From Chloroflexota bacterium (GTDB lineage Bacteria; Chloroflexota; Limnocylindria; Limnocylindrales; CSP1-4): a stretch of 33,711 nucleotides of DNA. Position numbers and translations under genes: made by a program. The first letter of the stretch is position 1. Each line of letters begins with the position of its first letter. Location: the NCBI GenBank assembly GCA_017881915.1, contig JADGQK010000027.1:1-33711 (forward strand). The letters run 5' to 3'. Positions 24,831 to 32,595 of this stretch are shown here, piece by piece. The notes beneath the pieces were generated by a model. The model saw only the letters and a program-made list of their open reading frames with translations, made no database searches and had not been told where the DNA came from.

Positions 24831-26206
24831 GCTCGCACCCCTTCGAGTACCGCGAAGAACCCTGGATAGGAGATCGACGCACAGCCCGGGTCGCTGATCG
24901 TGGTGGCGCCCGTGGCAATCAGGCCGGCCACGGCGAACGTCATCGCCAGCCGGTGGTCGGAATGGCTCTTGGTTACGCCGCCCCTGAGCGCGGTCGGGCC
25001 GGCGATCAGCAGGTCGTCCCCGTCGACCGACACTCGGGCGCCCAGGGCGTTCAGCCCCGCGGCGATCCCGGCGATCCGGTCGGATTCCTTCGCCCGGAGC
25101 TCGCCCGCGCCACGGATCGTGGTCGTGCCCCGGGCCTGGGTCGCCGCCAGGCACAGGATCGGGATCTCGTCAATCGCCTGGGCAACAGCATCCGGCGAGA
25201 CGTCGATCGCCTGGAGGGCGCTCGAGCGGACCACGAAGTCCGCCAGCGGTTCACCCGTATCGGAGTTGCTTGCCCGCCTGGCGTCCCGGGGCTGCTCCTC
25301 GATCCGGGCGCCCATCCGGCGCAGGAGGTCGATCAGCGCCCGGCGGGTCGGGTTGACACCAACGGCCGACAGGGTCAGTTCGGCATCGGGGTGAATCGCC
25401 CCGGCCACCAGCCAGAAGGCGGCCGCCGACACATCCGCGGGCACGATCTCGCCAATCGCCTGCACCGGAATCCCTCCCTCGAGACTGACCGCCACGCCGC
25501 GCTCCCCGAACGCTTCCCGGATCACCGTGACCCCCCGCGCTTGGAGCATTCGCTCGGTGTGGTCCCGGGTCGCCACCGACTCGCGGACCGTCGTCCGGCC
25601 CTCGGCACGCAGACCCGCGAGCAGGATTGCCGACTTGACCTGGGCACTCGGCACCGCGGTCGAGTAATCGATGGCCCGCAGCGGGGTATGACCGACCACG
25701 GTCATCGGCAGGAGGGAATTGCTCCGGCGCGCATGGACCTCGGCGCCCATCTCGCGCAGTGGCTCGATGATACGGGCGAGTGGTCGCCGGCGCAATGAAT
25801 CGTCGCCGTCGAGGACGTGGTAGCCGGGCAGTCCGGCCAGGATTCCGGCGATCAGCCGGGTCGTGGTCCCGGAGTTCCCGCAGTCGAGGACGCCATCGGC
25901 CTCGTGCAGCCCATCGATCCCCGGCGAAACGATCCGGTAGTCGACCCGGCGCCCGTCCGAATGCCCTCGCTCGACAGTCACCCCGAGACGGCTGATCAGC
26001 TGCGCGGTGGTTCGCACGTCGGCCCCGTCGCCGGCCCCCTGGATCAGCGACTCGCCGTTCGCCAGGGCGGCCAGGAGCAGCGCCCGGTGGCTGATCGACT
26101 TGTCGCCGGGCAACCCGGGTGTGCCGCGCAGGCGAATTGCCGGGCGCACGCCGGCAGTGTCGGCCGCGGTCCCGCCAGCCAGGTTCGGCCGAGCCTGGGT
26201 GGTCAC
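24827..26206 (-). CDS. aroA: 3-phosphoshikimate 1-carboxyvinyltransferase (EPSP synthase)
   Basis: A 459-residue two-domain enzyme that joins PEP to shikimate 3-phosphate. Motifs are [20 protein letters not shown] with the active Lys, [48 protein letters not shown], the catalytic [10 protein letters not shown] and [13 protein letters not shown], and [12 protein letters not shown]. The GNSGTT form resembles the Bacillus-type rather than the E. coli-type glyphosate-site motif. It starts at a GTG that overlaps the aroF stop (GTGA), so coupling sets the start. A 25-residue insert near 305-325 ([11 protein letters not shown]) is not typical. Confidence 0.97.
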   Translation of the reverse strand: MTTQARPNLAGGTAADTAGVRPAIRLRGTPGLPGDKSISHRALLLAALANGESLIQGAGDGADVRTTAQLISRLGVTVERGHSDGRRVDYRIVSPGIDGLHEADGVLDCGNSGTTTRLIAGILAGLPGYHVLDGDDSLRRRPLARIIEPLREMGAEVHARRSNSLLPMTVVGHTPLRAIDYSTAVPSAQVKSAILLAGLRAEGRTTVRESVATRDHTERMLQARGVTVIREAFGERGVAVSLEGGIPVQAIGEIVPADVSAAAFWLVAGAIHPDAELTLSAVGVNPTRRALIDLLRRMGARIEEQPRDARRASNSDTGEPLADFVVRSSALQAIDVSPDAVAQAIDEIPILCLAATQARGTTTIRGAGELRAKESDRIAGIAAGLNALGARVSVDGDDLLIAGPTALRGGVTKSHSDHRLAMTFAVAGLIATGATTISDPGCASISYPGFFAVLEGVRA

Positions 26207-27279
26207 AGCTTGCCCGTCCCGCCGACCTTCAGGACGGCGTTCGGCAGGACGGGATCGCCATGGAGGTCGCCCACCTGCGCATGGATCGCGCGCAGGCTGA
26301 CCATCAACTCGGCGAACTGGGCAATCGTGATCGACTGTTCGCCGTCCGACAGCGCCTCGTCGGGCCGCGGGTGAACCTCGACCATGATCCCGTCTGCGCC
26401 GGCCGCCACCCCGGCCAGCGACATCGGCTTGATCAGCCAGCGCTTGCCGGTGGCGTGGGACGGGTCAACGATCACGGGCAGGTGGGTGAGGTGGTGGAGG
26501 AGGGGCACGGCGGCCAGGTCGAGGGTGTTGCGGGTGTACGTCTCGAAGGTGCGGATCCCCCGCTCGCACAGGATCACGTTGGGATTGCCCGAGCTGACGA
26601 TGTACTCGGCGGCCATCAGCCATTCCTCGATCGTCGCACCGTAGCCGCGCTTGAGCATGACCGGCCGGGTGACCCGCCCGACCGCCGTGAGGAGCGAGTA
26701 GTTCTGCATATTCCGGGTGCCAATCTGGAGGATGTCGGCGTACTCCGCGACGATGTCGACCTGGTTCGGCTCCATCACCTCGGTGATCACCGGCAGCCCA
26801 GTCCGCTCGCGCTCCTCGGCGAGGTAGCGCAGCCCCTCGACACCCAGGCCCTGGAACGAGTACGGGCTGGTCCGCGGCTTGAAGGCCCCGCCGCGAATGA
26901 TCGTCGCGCCGGCCGCGACGACGCCCTCGACCGTTTCGCGGAGCTGCTCCCGGCTTTCGATCGAGCACGGGCCGGCCATCACCGTCAGGCTGCCGTCGCC
27001 AACGACCGCGTCGAGGATCCGGACGACGGTGTCCTCGGGATGGAACTCCCGCGAGGTCAGCTTGAAGGGCCGGCTGATCGGGGTGACCGACTCCACACCG
27101 CCGAGTGCCTCCAGGCGGCTGATCAGGACGGGCTTGCGGGCGCCGATCTCACCGACGACGGCGATCACCAGGCGCTCGGCGCCGACGTGGTCGTACGGCA
27201 CGAGCCCTTCCGCCAGGATCAGGCTCTTGACCGCGTTCGCCTCGGCCTGGCTCGCCGCGGCGTTCATCACCACGAACAT
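26203..27279 (-). CDS. aroF: 3-deoxy-7-phosphoheptulonate (DAHP) synthase, type I-beta with regulatory domain
   Basis: A 358-residue enzyme, the first step of the shikimate pathway (PEP plus erythrose 4-phosphate). Residues about 1-85 ([17 protein letters not shown]...) form the ferredoxin-like regulatory domain seen in the Thermotoga enzyme, where it mediates inhibition by tyrosine. The barrel follows, with [75 protein letters not shown] and [10 protein letters not shown]. The ATG at 27279 is chosen because the regulatory domain begins there and AAAGGA lies upstream; the longer frame crosses the attenuator. It heads the seven-gene aro operon behind a Phe/Tyr leader peptide and terminator. 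Confidence 0.97.
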   Translation of the reverse strand: MFVVMNAAASQAEANAVKSLILAEGLVPYDHVGAERLVIAVVGEIGARKPVLISRLEALGGVESVTPISRPFKLTSREFHPEDTVVRILDAVVGDGSLTVMAGPCSIESREQLRETVEGVVAAGATIIRGGAFKPRTSPYSFQGLGVEGLRYLAEERERTGLPVITEVMEPNQVDIVAEYADILQIGTRNMQNYSLLTAVGRVTRPVMLKRGYGATIEEWLMAAEYIVSSGNPNVILCERGIRTFETYTRNTLDLAAVPLLHHLTHLPVIVDPSHATGKRWLIKPMSLAGVAAGADGIMVEVHPRPDEALSDGEQSITIAQFAELMVSLRAIHAQVGDLHGDPVLPNAVLKVGGTGKL

Positions 27280-27355
27280 CGGTGCTGCGCGTCCTTTCGC
27301 GTCGTGTGGGGCCTCGTGCGCCCCGGTCCAGCCTTGTTGACCGCGTCCGGCCAAC

Positions 27356-27382
27356 AAAAAAAGCAGAGGTCTGACCTCTGCT
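27356..27382 (-). terminator. Attenuator terminator ahead of aroF
   Basis: Read on the minus strand, AGCAGAGGT and ACCTCTGCT form a 9-bp stem with a 3-base loop, followed by a run of seven Ts. This is a textbook intrinsic terminator, placed between the leader peptide and aroF, about 75 bases before the aroF start. A T-run this clean is rare in such a GC-rich sequence. Confidence 0.9.
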
Positions 27383-27385
27383 CAT

Positions 27386-27438
27386 CCCGGCACGACCCGT
27401 GCTCCCGGGTCTCAGTCTCCGGGTTCGGTCATGCCGGG
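27386..27438 (-). promoter_or_regulatory. Long-range leader helix overlapping the leader-peptide stop codon
   Basis: On the minus strand CCCGGCATGACC (27438-27427), which contains the leader stop codon, can pair over 12 positions (one G-U) with GGTCGTGCCGGG (27397-27386). The right arm ends three bases before the terminator stem. A ribosome at the Phe/Tyr codons or at the stop would cover or free the left arm, so this is the likely switching helix. The exact antiterminator pairing was not resolved. Confidence 0.6.
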
Positions 27439-27467
27439 CGTTGGTAGGCGAAAAAGAAGGTCTGCAT
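27429..27467 (-). CDS. Phe/Tyr leader peptide of the aro operon attenuator
   Basis: A 12-codon ORF encodes MQTFFFAYQRPA and stops at TGA. Three consecutive Phe codons and a Tyr codon, placed directly before a switching helix and a strong terminator in front of DAHP synthase, match the layout of classical ribosome-mediated attenuation (as in pheA leaders). When charged tRNA-Phe or tRNA-Tyr is scarce the ribosome would stall there and prevent termination. The ribosome site is weak (TTTGGGA about six bases before ATG). The peptide itself probably has no function. Confidence 0.88.
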   Translation of the reverse strand: MQTFFFAYQRPA

Positions 27468-27549
27468 GTGCGTTCCCAAACGGTAGTCGAGCGGCGTCCG
27501 CCCTGTCAACGCGACGACCACCCGAACGAGGCTGGGTCGGACCTGGCGG

Positions 27550-28401
27550 TCAGGCCGGCTGTTCGGCCCAGTAGCGCTCCGTCACGATCGCCTCGGGCGG
27601 AACGCCGTGGCTGGCCAGGACCGCGCCCGCCGATTCGATCATCCCGGGGTTCCCGCACAGATAGGCGACGGTCGCTCCCGGGTCGAGTCGGCCGGTGCCG
27701 GGATCGCCGGGATCCTCGAAGAGTCCCGATAGCGCTCGTGTCGCGTGGCCGGTCGCACCGTCCCAGCCGGCGTTGGGCGCCTCCGTCGGCCGCGAGATCG
27801 TGGGGATGTAGCGGATCCAGCCAGCCGCGTGGAGGACGGTGAGACGGTCGCGGTAGGCGAGCTCGGCGACGTGGGCGACGCCATGCACTACGACCGCCCG
27901 GGGCGGGTCAGGCCGGTCGTGCAGGGCGTTGACCATGGCCAGGATCGGGGCGAGACCCGTGCCCGTCGAGATGAACAGGTGGGTCCGGTCGTCCTCCGGC
28001 AGGAGCGTGAACACCCCCGTGGCTCGACCGAGCGACATGGGTGTCCCCTCGGAGGTCGCCCACAGGGCGGGCGTGAATCTGCCGCCCGGCACGCGCCGGA
28101 TCAGGAACTCGAGCTCCGCTGCGCCGGCTTCCGCCGCGTTGGAATAGGGGCGCTTGACGAGCGCGCCGTCGATGTTCAGTCCAAGGCTGAAATACTGCCC
28201 GGCTACGGACGGGCGCGGACCGTCGTCGGGCCGCACCCGAAACCGGGCGACCTGGTCGGTCAGGTCAGCTCGTCCGACGAGCGTCGCGTTCGCGACCGGC
28301 GTGCCTCCGGTCGCCCGCCGAGCGGGGAGTCCCTCGAGCGACCGCGCCGGAGCGGTGCGTGCCGGCAGCGGTCGGGCGAGCGTCACGTTCGGGCCAATCA
28401 T
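27550..28401 (-). CDS. Ferredoxin-NADP+ reductase family flavoprotein
   Basis: A 283-residue FAD-dependent oxidoreductase. After a basic, Pro/Ala-rich N-terminus of about 35 residues comes the FAD domain with GQYFSLGL and VKRPYSNA (the R-x-Y-S/T flavin motif near 105). The NADP domain follows with ISTGTGLAPILAMV, YLCGNPGMIESA and the C-terminal VTERYWAEQPA, typical of bacterial FNR where an aromatic residue stacks on FAD. It would pass electrons between NADPH and the ferredoxin encoded just upstream, whose stop overlaps this start (ATGA at 28398-28401). That overlap is why the ATG at 28401 is chosen. Confidence 0.92.
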   Translation of the reverse strand: MIGPNVTLARPLPARTAPARSLEGLPARRATGGTPVANATLVGRADLTDQVARFRVRPDDGPRPSVAGQYFSLGLNIDGALVKRPYSNAAEAGAAELEFLIRRVPGGRFTPALWATSEGTPMSLGRATGVFTLLPEDDRTHLFISTGTGLAPILAMVNALHDRPDPPRAVVVHGVAHVAELAYRDRLTVLHAAGWIRYIPTISRPTEAPNAGWDGATGHATRALSGLFEDPGDPGTGRLDPGATVAYLCGNPGMIESAGAVLASHGVPPEAIVTERYWAEQPA

Positions 28402-28685
28402 GCCGCACCCAGGAGCCGCTCGATCTCCTCGCGGGCGGCGTCCGCGTCGGCATACCAGGCCGCGTCGACCCAGGCGTAACCGGCCCAGGCCGGGGGCAGC
28501 CGGCCGGCCACGAAGATCGCCGTGTTCGGGCAGGCGGCCTCGCACGAGCCGCAGTCGATGCACGCATCCGGGTCGATGTAGAGCTTGCGATCGGGCGCAT
28601 CGGAGGTGATGCAATCCACCGGACAGACTTCGACGCAGGCCCGGTCCATGTGGTCGATACACGGTTCGGCGATGACGTAGGCCAT
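28398..28685 (-). CDS. fdxA: Seven-iron ferredoxin (FdxA type)
   Basis: A 95-residue low-potential electron carrier. Cys9, Cys17 and Cys52 fit the 3Fe-4S site. Cys21, Cys42, Cys45 and Cys48 fit the 4Fe-4S site, and Cys25 would be the free cysteine, as in Azotobacter ferredoxin I and mycobacterial FdxA. The start MAYVIAEPCIDHMDRACVEV is highly typical. GGAGG lies five bases before the ATG. It is co-translated with the reductase downstream. The promoter region carries an inverted-repeat element that is shared with the divergent ApbE operon 2 kb away. Confidence 0.95.
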   Translation of the reverse strand: MAYVIAEPCIDHMDRACVEVCPVDCITSDAPDRKLYIDPDACIDCGSCEAACPNTAIFVAGRLPPAWAGYAWVDAAWYADADAAREEIERLLGAA

Positions 28686-28766
28686 TCGAGCCTCCAGGTC
28701 AGGCGGCCGCCGCGATCACCTGTCGTCGGCGCCAGCCTGGATCTTCCGGCCGGCCGATGGGAGGGC

Positions 28767-28793
28767 CCTGTGCCCCGGATGTGAGATTCCTCA
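28767..28793 (-). promoter_or_regulatory. Shared operator/promoter element upstream of the ferredoxin operon
   Basis: On the minus strand the element reads TGAG-N4-CTCA (28793-28782), two bases, then TCCGG-G-GCACAGG, and five bases later CCCAT. The same parts in the same order occur at 30815-30839 ahead of the ApbE operon, with the two-base spacer absent. It lies about 80 bases before the ferredoxin start and overlaps the kinase stop codon. The neighbouring OmpR-type regulator is the obvious candidate binder. Confidence 0.6.
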
Positions 28794-30092
28794 TCCGAGG
28801 AGGGTGGGCAGGGTCACCTCGAAGCGGGCTCCGCCGCCGGGCCCGGCGGCGACTTCGATCCGGCCGCCGTGGGCGACGACGAGGCGCCGGGCGATGGCCA
28901 GGCCCAGGCCTGCCCCGCCCCGGCCACGGCGCGCCCTGGCGTCGAGGCGGGCGAATGGCTGGAAGACGCGCTCGCGCGCCTCCGCCGGGATACCCGGACC
29001 CTGGTCCGTGACGGTGAGCAGCGCCGAAGTTCCGCGCCGCCCGACGGCGACCTGCACGGGCGTGCCCGCGGGCGCGTGGTCGATCGCGTTGTCGACGAGG
29101 ATGAGGATGAGCTGCAGCAGCCGATCGCGATCCCCCTCGATCATCACGCCGCCGGCCGCATCCACGACGACGTCCACGCCGCGCTCTTCGGCCAGGGGCT
29201 CGACCCGCCTGACCGCGGTCCGGGCGAGCTCCGCCAGATCGACCGGCCGGCGGTCCAGCCCGAGATCGGCCGCGGCCCCGGTCGAGAGCATCAGCAGGTC
29301 TCCCACCAGGCGGCCCAGGCGGTCGCTCTCGGCCACGATGTCCTCGATCAGCGGACCCGCCTCGGGACTCACCAGCGACTCCCGGGCCAGCACCTCCGCG
29401 GTCGCCCGGATCAGCGCGGCCGGCGTGCGCAGCTCGTGCGAGGCATCCGCGACGAACCGGAGTTGGGCGTCGAAGCTGGCCCGAATGGGCGCGAGTGCCC
29501 GGCGCGTGACGATGAGGGTGACGAGGCCGGCTCCGACCAGGCCCACCAGCCCGACGACAGTGATCGCGAGCACCAGGCTGGCCGACTGGGCGTCGTGGAG
29601 GGTCAGGACGAAGCCCGCCTGGACGAAGCCGGCCGGCGTGCTCGACGCGCCGATCGACAGGGTCAGGAGACGGACCGCGACGCCGCCCAGATGCACGGTC
29701 CGAAGGTCGCCGCCGGCGGCGACCGCACCGGTGAGGGCGTCGGGGACGGGCAGCCCGGGGAGGGTGACCCGCGAGGGATCTGCGACGACTGCGCCCTTCG
29801 GGTCGAGGTACAGCACGAACGTGTCGGAGGAGCCTGGCGCAACCTCTTCCGAGTCGGACAGTTCCTGGGTCGCCGGCAGCTCGCCGCCGAGCCGCGCTAC
29901 GGCCGCCTCCGCGGCGCCCCGCAAGGATCGATCAACCTCTGCGTCGAGTGCACCGAGGGCCGCGACCGCCGTCGTCAGCCCGATCCCCACAACGAGCAGG
30001 GCGACCAGGGTGAGACTCGTGAGGTAGAGCCGCCGCCCGGTCGATTCGATCAGCCGCCGGGTGGGCTCAGCCGAGCGGTTGCGCTCAGTCAT
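28791..30092 (-). CDS. Membrane sensor histidine kinase
   Basis: A 433-residue two-component sensor. One membrane helix at about 29-53 and another at about 176-198 flank an extracytoplasmic domain of about 120 residues with no recognisable fold. A short linker leads to the H-box DASHELRTP with His219, then the N-box DNAIDHAP, G1 DQGPGIP, an F-box VFQPF and G2 GAGLGLAIA. The ATG at 30092 overlaps the regulator stop by eight bases and gives a sensible N-terminus; an upstream in-frame start is less likely. It is co-transcribed with the regulator and sits between two redox operons, so redox or envelope state is a plausible but unproven signal. Confidence 0.92.
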   Translation of the reverse strand: MTERNRSAEPTRRLIESTGRRLYLTSLTLVALLVVGIGLTTAVAALGALDAEVDRSLRGAAEAAVARLGGELPATQELSDSEEVAPGSSDTFVLYLDPKGAVVADPSRVTLPGLPVPDALTGAVAAGGDLRTVHLGGVAVRLLTLSIGASSTPAGFVQAGFVLTLHDAQSASLVLAITVVGLVGLVGAGLVTLIVTRRALAPIRASFDAQLRFVADASHELRTPAALIRATAEVLARESLVSPEAGPLIEDIVAESDRLGRLVGDLLMLSTGAAADLGLDRRPVDLAELARTAVRRVEPLAEERGVDVVVDAAGGVMIEGDRDRLLQLILILVDNAIDHAPAGTPVQVAVGRRGTSALLTVTDQGPGIPAEARERVFQPFARLDARARRGRGGAGLGLAIARRLVVAHGGRIEVAAGPGGGARFEVTLPTLLG

Positions 30093-30759
30093 CGACCCGC
30101 AGGCTGTAACCAACGCCGCGGACGGTCCGCAGGTATCCGGCTCGCCCGAGCTCGGCCAGCTTCCGCCTCAGGTAGTGGATGTACAGGTCGACCACGTTCG
30201 AATAGACGTCCGGTTCGGCACCCCACACGCCGTCGAGGATCTGGCGCCGGGTCAGGACCTGGCCCGAATGCCGGATGAGGAAGCCGAGCAGGGCGAACTC
30301 GCGGGCCGAGAGGTCGGCGGACCGCTCGCCGACCTGCACCGTGTGGCGTGACTCGTCCAGCTCGATATCTCCGGCCGACAGGCGCGTCGACCCCGGCGCT
30401 CCCTCCCGCCGGGCGAGCGCCCGGATACGGGCCAGGAGCTCGGAGAACGCGAACGGCTTGGGCAGGTAGTCGTCGGCGCCGGCATCGAGGCCTTCGACCC
30501 GCTGTTCGACCGATCCGAGAGCGGTCAGCATGAGGACCGGCGTCGGGATGCCTTTGGAGCGCATGACCCGGATGACGGCCAGGCCGTCCATGTCGGGCAG
30601 CATCCGGTCCACGATCGCCACGTCGTAATCGCCCGATGTCGCCAGGGCGATCGCGCTCACCCCGTCCGGCGCGGTGTCCACGACGTAGCGCTCGGCGGTC
30701 AGGACACGGCGGATCAGCCCCGTCATCTTCGGCTCGTCTTCGACCAGCAGTACTCGCAT
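30085..30759 (-). CDS. OmpR/PhoB-family response regulator
   Basis: A 224-residue DNA-binding regulator. The receiver domain (1-118) has acidic residues at 8 and 9, the phospho-acceptor Asp51 in IVDRMLPDMDG, Thr79 and Lys101 in LPKPF. The winged-helix domain (about 128-224) has LSAREFALLGFLIRHSGQVLTR and YIHYLRRKL, ending RTVRGVGYSLRVDD. The ATG at 30759 fits the family start MRVLLVEDEP; no strong ribosome site is seen. It is divergent from the two small membrane-protein genes, with 143 bases between them. Confidence 0.95.
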   Translation of the reverse strand: MRVLLVEDEPKMTGLIRRVLTAERYVVDTAPDGVSAIALATSGDYDVAIVDRMLPDMDGLAVIRVMRSKGIPTPVLMLTALGSVEQRVEGLDAGADDYLPKPFAFSELLARIRALARREGAPGSTRLSAGDIELDESRHTVQVGERSADLSAREFALLGFLIRHSGQVLTRRQILDGVWGAEPDVYSNVVDLYIHYLRRKLAELGRAGYLRTVRGVGYSLRVDD

Positions 30760-30814
30760 CGGCTCGATGCTAGGTGCTGCCCTGCCAGCCGTCGAGGGCC
30801 AGCGGGCCTGTCTT

Positions 30815-30839
30815 TGAGCGTTCTCATCCGGTGCACAGG
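30815..30839 (+). promoter_or_regulatory. Shared operator/promoter element upstream of the small-protein/ApbE operon
   Basis: TGAG-N4-CTCA at 30815-30826 is followed directly by TCCGG-T-GCACAGG (30827-30839) and, five bases later, CCCAT. These match the element before the ferredoxin gene part for part. It lies about 63 bases upstream of the first small gene and inside the gap divergent from the regulator gene, so the regulator could control both itself and the redox genes. Confidence 0.6.
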
Positions 30840-30902
30840 CGGGACCCATGGAACGGCCCGAGGCTGAGGTTCATCAGCCAAGACCTCGCCAGGAGATCCC
30901 CA

Positions 30903-31172
30903 ATGGTCCAGCGCTTTGCTCTGTTCGTCGCCAGCCTCGTCGCGGTCGCCGTGCTCGTGGTGGGCATGGTGGCCGCCGGCGTCGGGCCGTCCGCGACAGG
31001 ATCGGCCGCGCTCGCCTCGGCCGCCTCGCCCTCCGATGCCGCCCCGACGCCCAGCGTCCAGATCGACACCGTGTACGTCGCACCGCCCCAGGTGCCCCAG
31101 ACCGTCGAGGTCCACAGGACGGTGCCGGCGTCGGCCGGCGGCGAGAACGAGTCCGAAGGAGCGGGGGGCTGA
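30903..31172 (+). CDS. Small membrane-anchored or secreted protein, first of pair
   Basis: An 89-residue protein of no recognised family. Residues about 5-30 form a hydrophobic helix (ALFVASLVAVAVLVVGMVAAG), followed by an Ala/Ser/Pro stretch. Then comes a short beta-like segment QIDTVYVAPPQVPQTVEVHR and a Gly/Glu tail. AGGAG lies eight bases before the ATG, which decides the start. It is the first gene of a tight plus-strand operon with a second small protein, ApbE and a haem membrane protein. It has no FMN-binding motif that ApbE could modify that I can see. Confidence 0.75.
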   Translation: MVQRFALFVASLVAVAVLVVGMVAAGVGPSATGSAALASAASPSDAAPTPSVQIDTVYVAPPQVPQTVEVHRTVPASAGGENESEGAGG

Positions 31173-31573
31173 TGACCGAGCCTCTCGAGCGTCGGCCCCT
31201 GCCACCGCGCCGCGAACGCCCACAGCCGCGCCCCGACCTGTTGGACTCCCCGGCAGTTGCCCGCCCGGCGGTCGCACGCGCGGCCGGTGCCCGCCCAGAT
31301 GCCCGGCCGATGCGAATGCTCCTCGGCCTGACCGGGGTGGCCGCCCTGAGCGCCCTGGTGACGACGATCGCTGCTCCGCCAGCGCCGAGTCAGATCACGA
31401 CGAGCGTCGCCGAGGTCCAGGCCGTGCCCTCGGCGCCGGTTACCCACGTGACCCGCTACGTCCAGCTCAAGCCGGGCCAGACGGCGCCCCCGAGCGCGCA
31501 GGTTCAGGCGGCGCCTGCCGCCACGCCACGGGTGGTCGTCGTGACTACGACGCGCCAGTCGGGCAAGCCATGA
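31172..31573 (+). CDS. Small membrane-anchored protein, second of pair
   Basis: A 133-residue protein, unrecognised. A basic, Pro/Arg-rich cytoplasmic N-terminus of about 48 residues precedes one membrane helix (about 49-66, MLLGLTGVAALSALVTTIAA). The outer part contains HVTRYVQLKPGQTAPPSAQV and ends with VVVVTTTRQSGKP. The YV-x-x-x-P-x-Q segment echoes the first small protein (TVYVAPPQVPQTVEV), so the two may be distant relatives. GAAGGAG is present upstream. The start overlaps the preceding stop by one base (TGATG), and the end overlaps apbE by four bases. Confidence 0.75.
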   Translation: MTEPLERRPLPPRRERPQPRPDLLDSPAVARPAVARAAGARPDARPMRMLLGLTGVAALSALVTTIAAPPAPSQITTSVAEVQAVPSAPVTHVTRYVQLKPGQTAPPSAQVQAAPAATPRVVVVTTTRQSGKP

Positions 31574-32595
31574 CCGCTGCGGTCCTGGCCCGGCCCGCGG
31601 GGATGCGCGACCCCGGGCGCCGCACCGACGGGACGACCTCGGTCGATGCCGAGCTCATGGGCGGCAGGGTCTCGGTCCAACTTCGGCCGCGCCCCCGGGC
31701 GGAGACTGATCCCGGGGCTGGCTCGGGGTCCGAAGCGGATCGGTGCACCCAGCGCGATGCCGTCCGCACGATCCGGCGGATCGCGTCGTGGGCTGATCGA
31801 CTGACCCGCTTCAACGAAGATTCGGAGCTCAGCCGCCTGAACGCGGACCCGGCAGCGTCCGTCCCGGTTGGTCCGACGCTCGCCGCAGTCCTGGCGACCG
31901 CACGTGCGGCTGGCCGGGCGACTTGGGGCATCGTGGACCCGACGATGTTGGTGCCGAGGCTTGCGGCCGAGAACCCGAACGCAGCCGCGCCGGACTTCGT
32001 GGCGGCGGACTCCCTGCCGGCCGGACGCTCCTGGACGATCCAGCGAGGAGGGCGTCGCAGCGTCGTGACTCGCGTCGCGGGCACCCGTTTCGACCTTGGC
32101 GGGGTAGCCAAGGGCTGGATCGCCGACCGGGCGCTGGCCGCCCTGTGGGACTACCCGGCCGCGGTCATCGACGCGGACGGCGACCTGGCGATCGCCCTGG
32201 CATTCGGCGAGGACTGGCGGATCGGCGTCGCCGACCCACGGACCAACGGCGCCATCCTCACGACCGTTGAGCTCCGAGGACTCGATCCGGCCGGCCGACA
32301 GCGGTTTGGCCTGGCGACCTCCGGGACCAGCGTCCACCGCTGGTCGCACGGCGGGCGGACGACGCATCATCTCATCGATCCGCGATCAGGGCGACCGGCC
32401 ATCACGGATGTCGTCCAGGCCACGGTCCTCGCAGAGTCGGCAACGGCCGCCGAGGCGGCCGCGAAGACGATCGTGATCCTCGGCGCGAGCCGGGCCGAGG
32501 CGCTGCTGGACCAGCCCGGCGTGTGGGCCTCGATTGTGCTGACCGATGGCGGCGAAGTCCTTGCCTCACCGTCGGCACTGCGCTGGCTGGCATGA
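31570..32595 (+). CDS. apbE: FAD:protein FMN transferase (ApbE)
   Basis: A 341-residue enzyme that covalently attaches FMN to threonine of target flavoproteins, usually outside the membrane. Motifs are LTRFNEDSELSRLNADP, FDLGGVAKGWIADRAL (the GG-x-AKG signature), VIDADGDLAI, ATSGTSVHRW and HHLIDPRSGRP with the metal-binding region. No signal peptide or lipobox is apparent at the N-terminus, so it may act in the cytoplasm or be exported some other way. It sits between the small membrane proteins and a ferric-reductase-like protein, with ATGA overlaps on both sides. No FMN_bind-domain substrate is encoded in the window. Confidence 0.93.
   Translation: MTAAVLARPAGMRDPGRRTDGTTSVDAELMGGRVSVQLRPRPRAETDPGAGSGSEADRCTQRDAVRTIRRIASWADRLTRFNEDSELSRLNADPAASVPVGPTLAAVLATARAAGRATWGIVDPTMLVPRLAAENPNAAAPDFVAADSLPAGRSWTIQRGGRRSVVTRVAGTRFDLGGVAKGWIADRALAALWDYPAAVIDADGDLAIALAFGEDWRIGVADPRTNGAILTTVELRGLDPAGRQRFGLATSGTSVHRWSHGGRTTHHLIDPRSGRPAITDVVQATVLAESATAAEAAAKTIVILGASRAEALLDQPGVWASIVLTDGGEVLASPSALRWLA

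Noticed and set aside
22713-24869. A 718-codon open frame on the plus strand over aroC and aroE
   Set aside because: It is antisense to two certain enzymes, with low-complexity composition and no motif.
24831-25154. Upstream extension of aroE to give a 402-residue protein
   Set aside because: The extra 108 residues are antisense-like, lie inside aroA in another frame, and precede a perfect aroE start that overlaps the aroA stop.
26119-27447. A 442-codon plus-strand frame over aroF and the attenuator
   Set aside because: It is antisense to DAHP synthase and its leader, with no motif.
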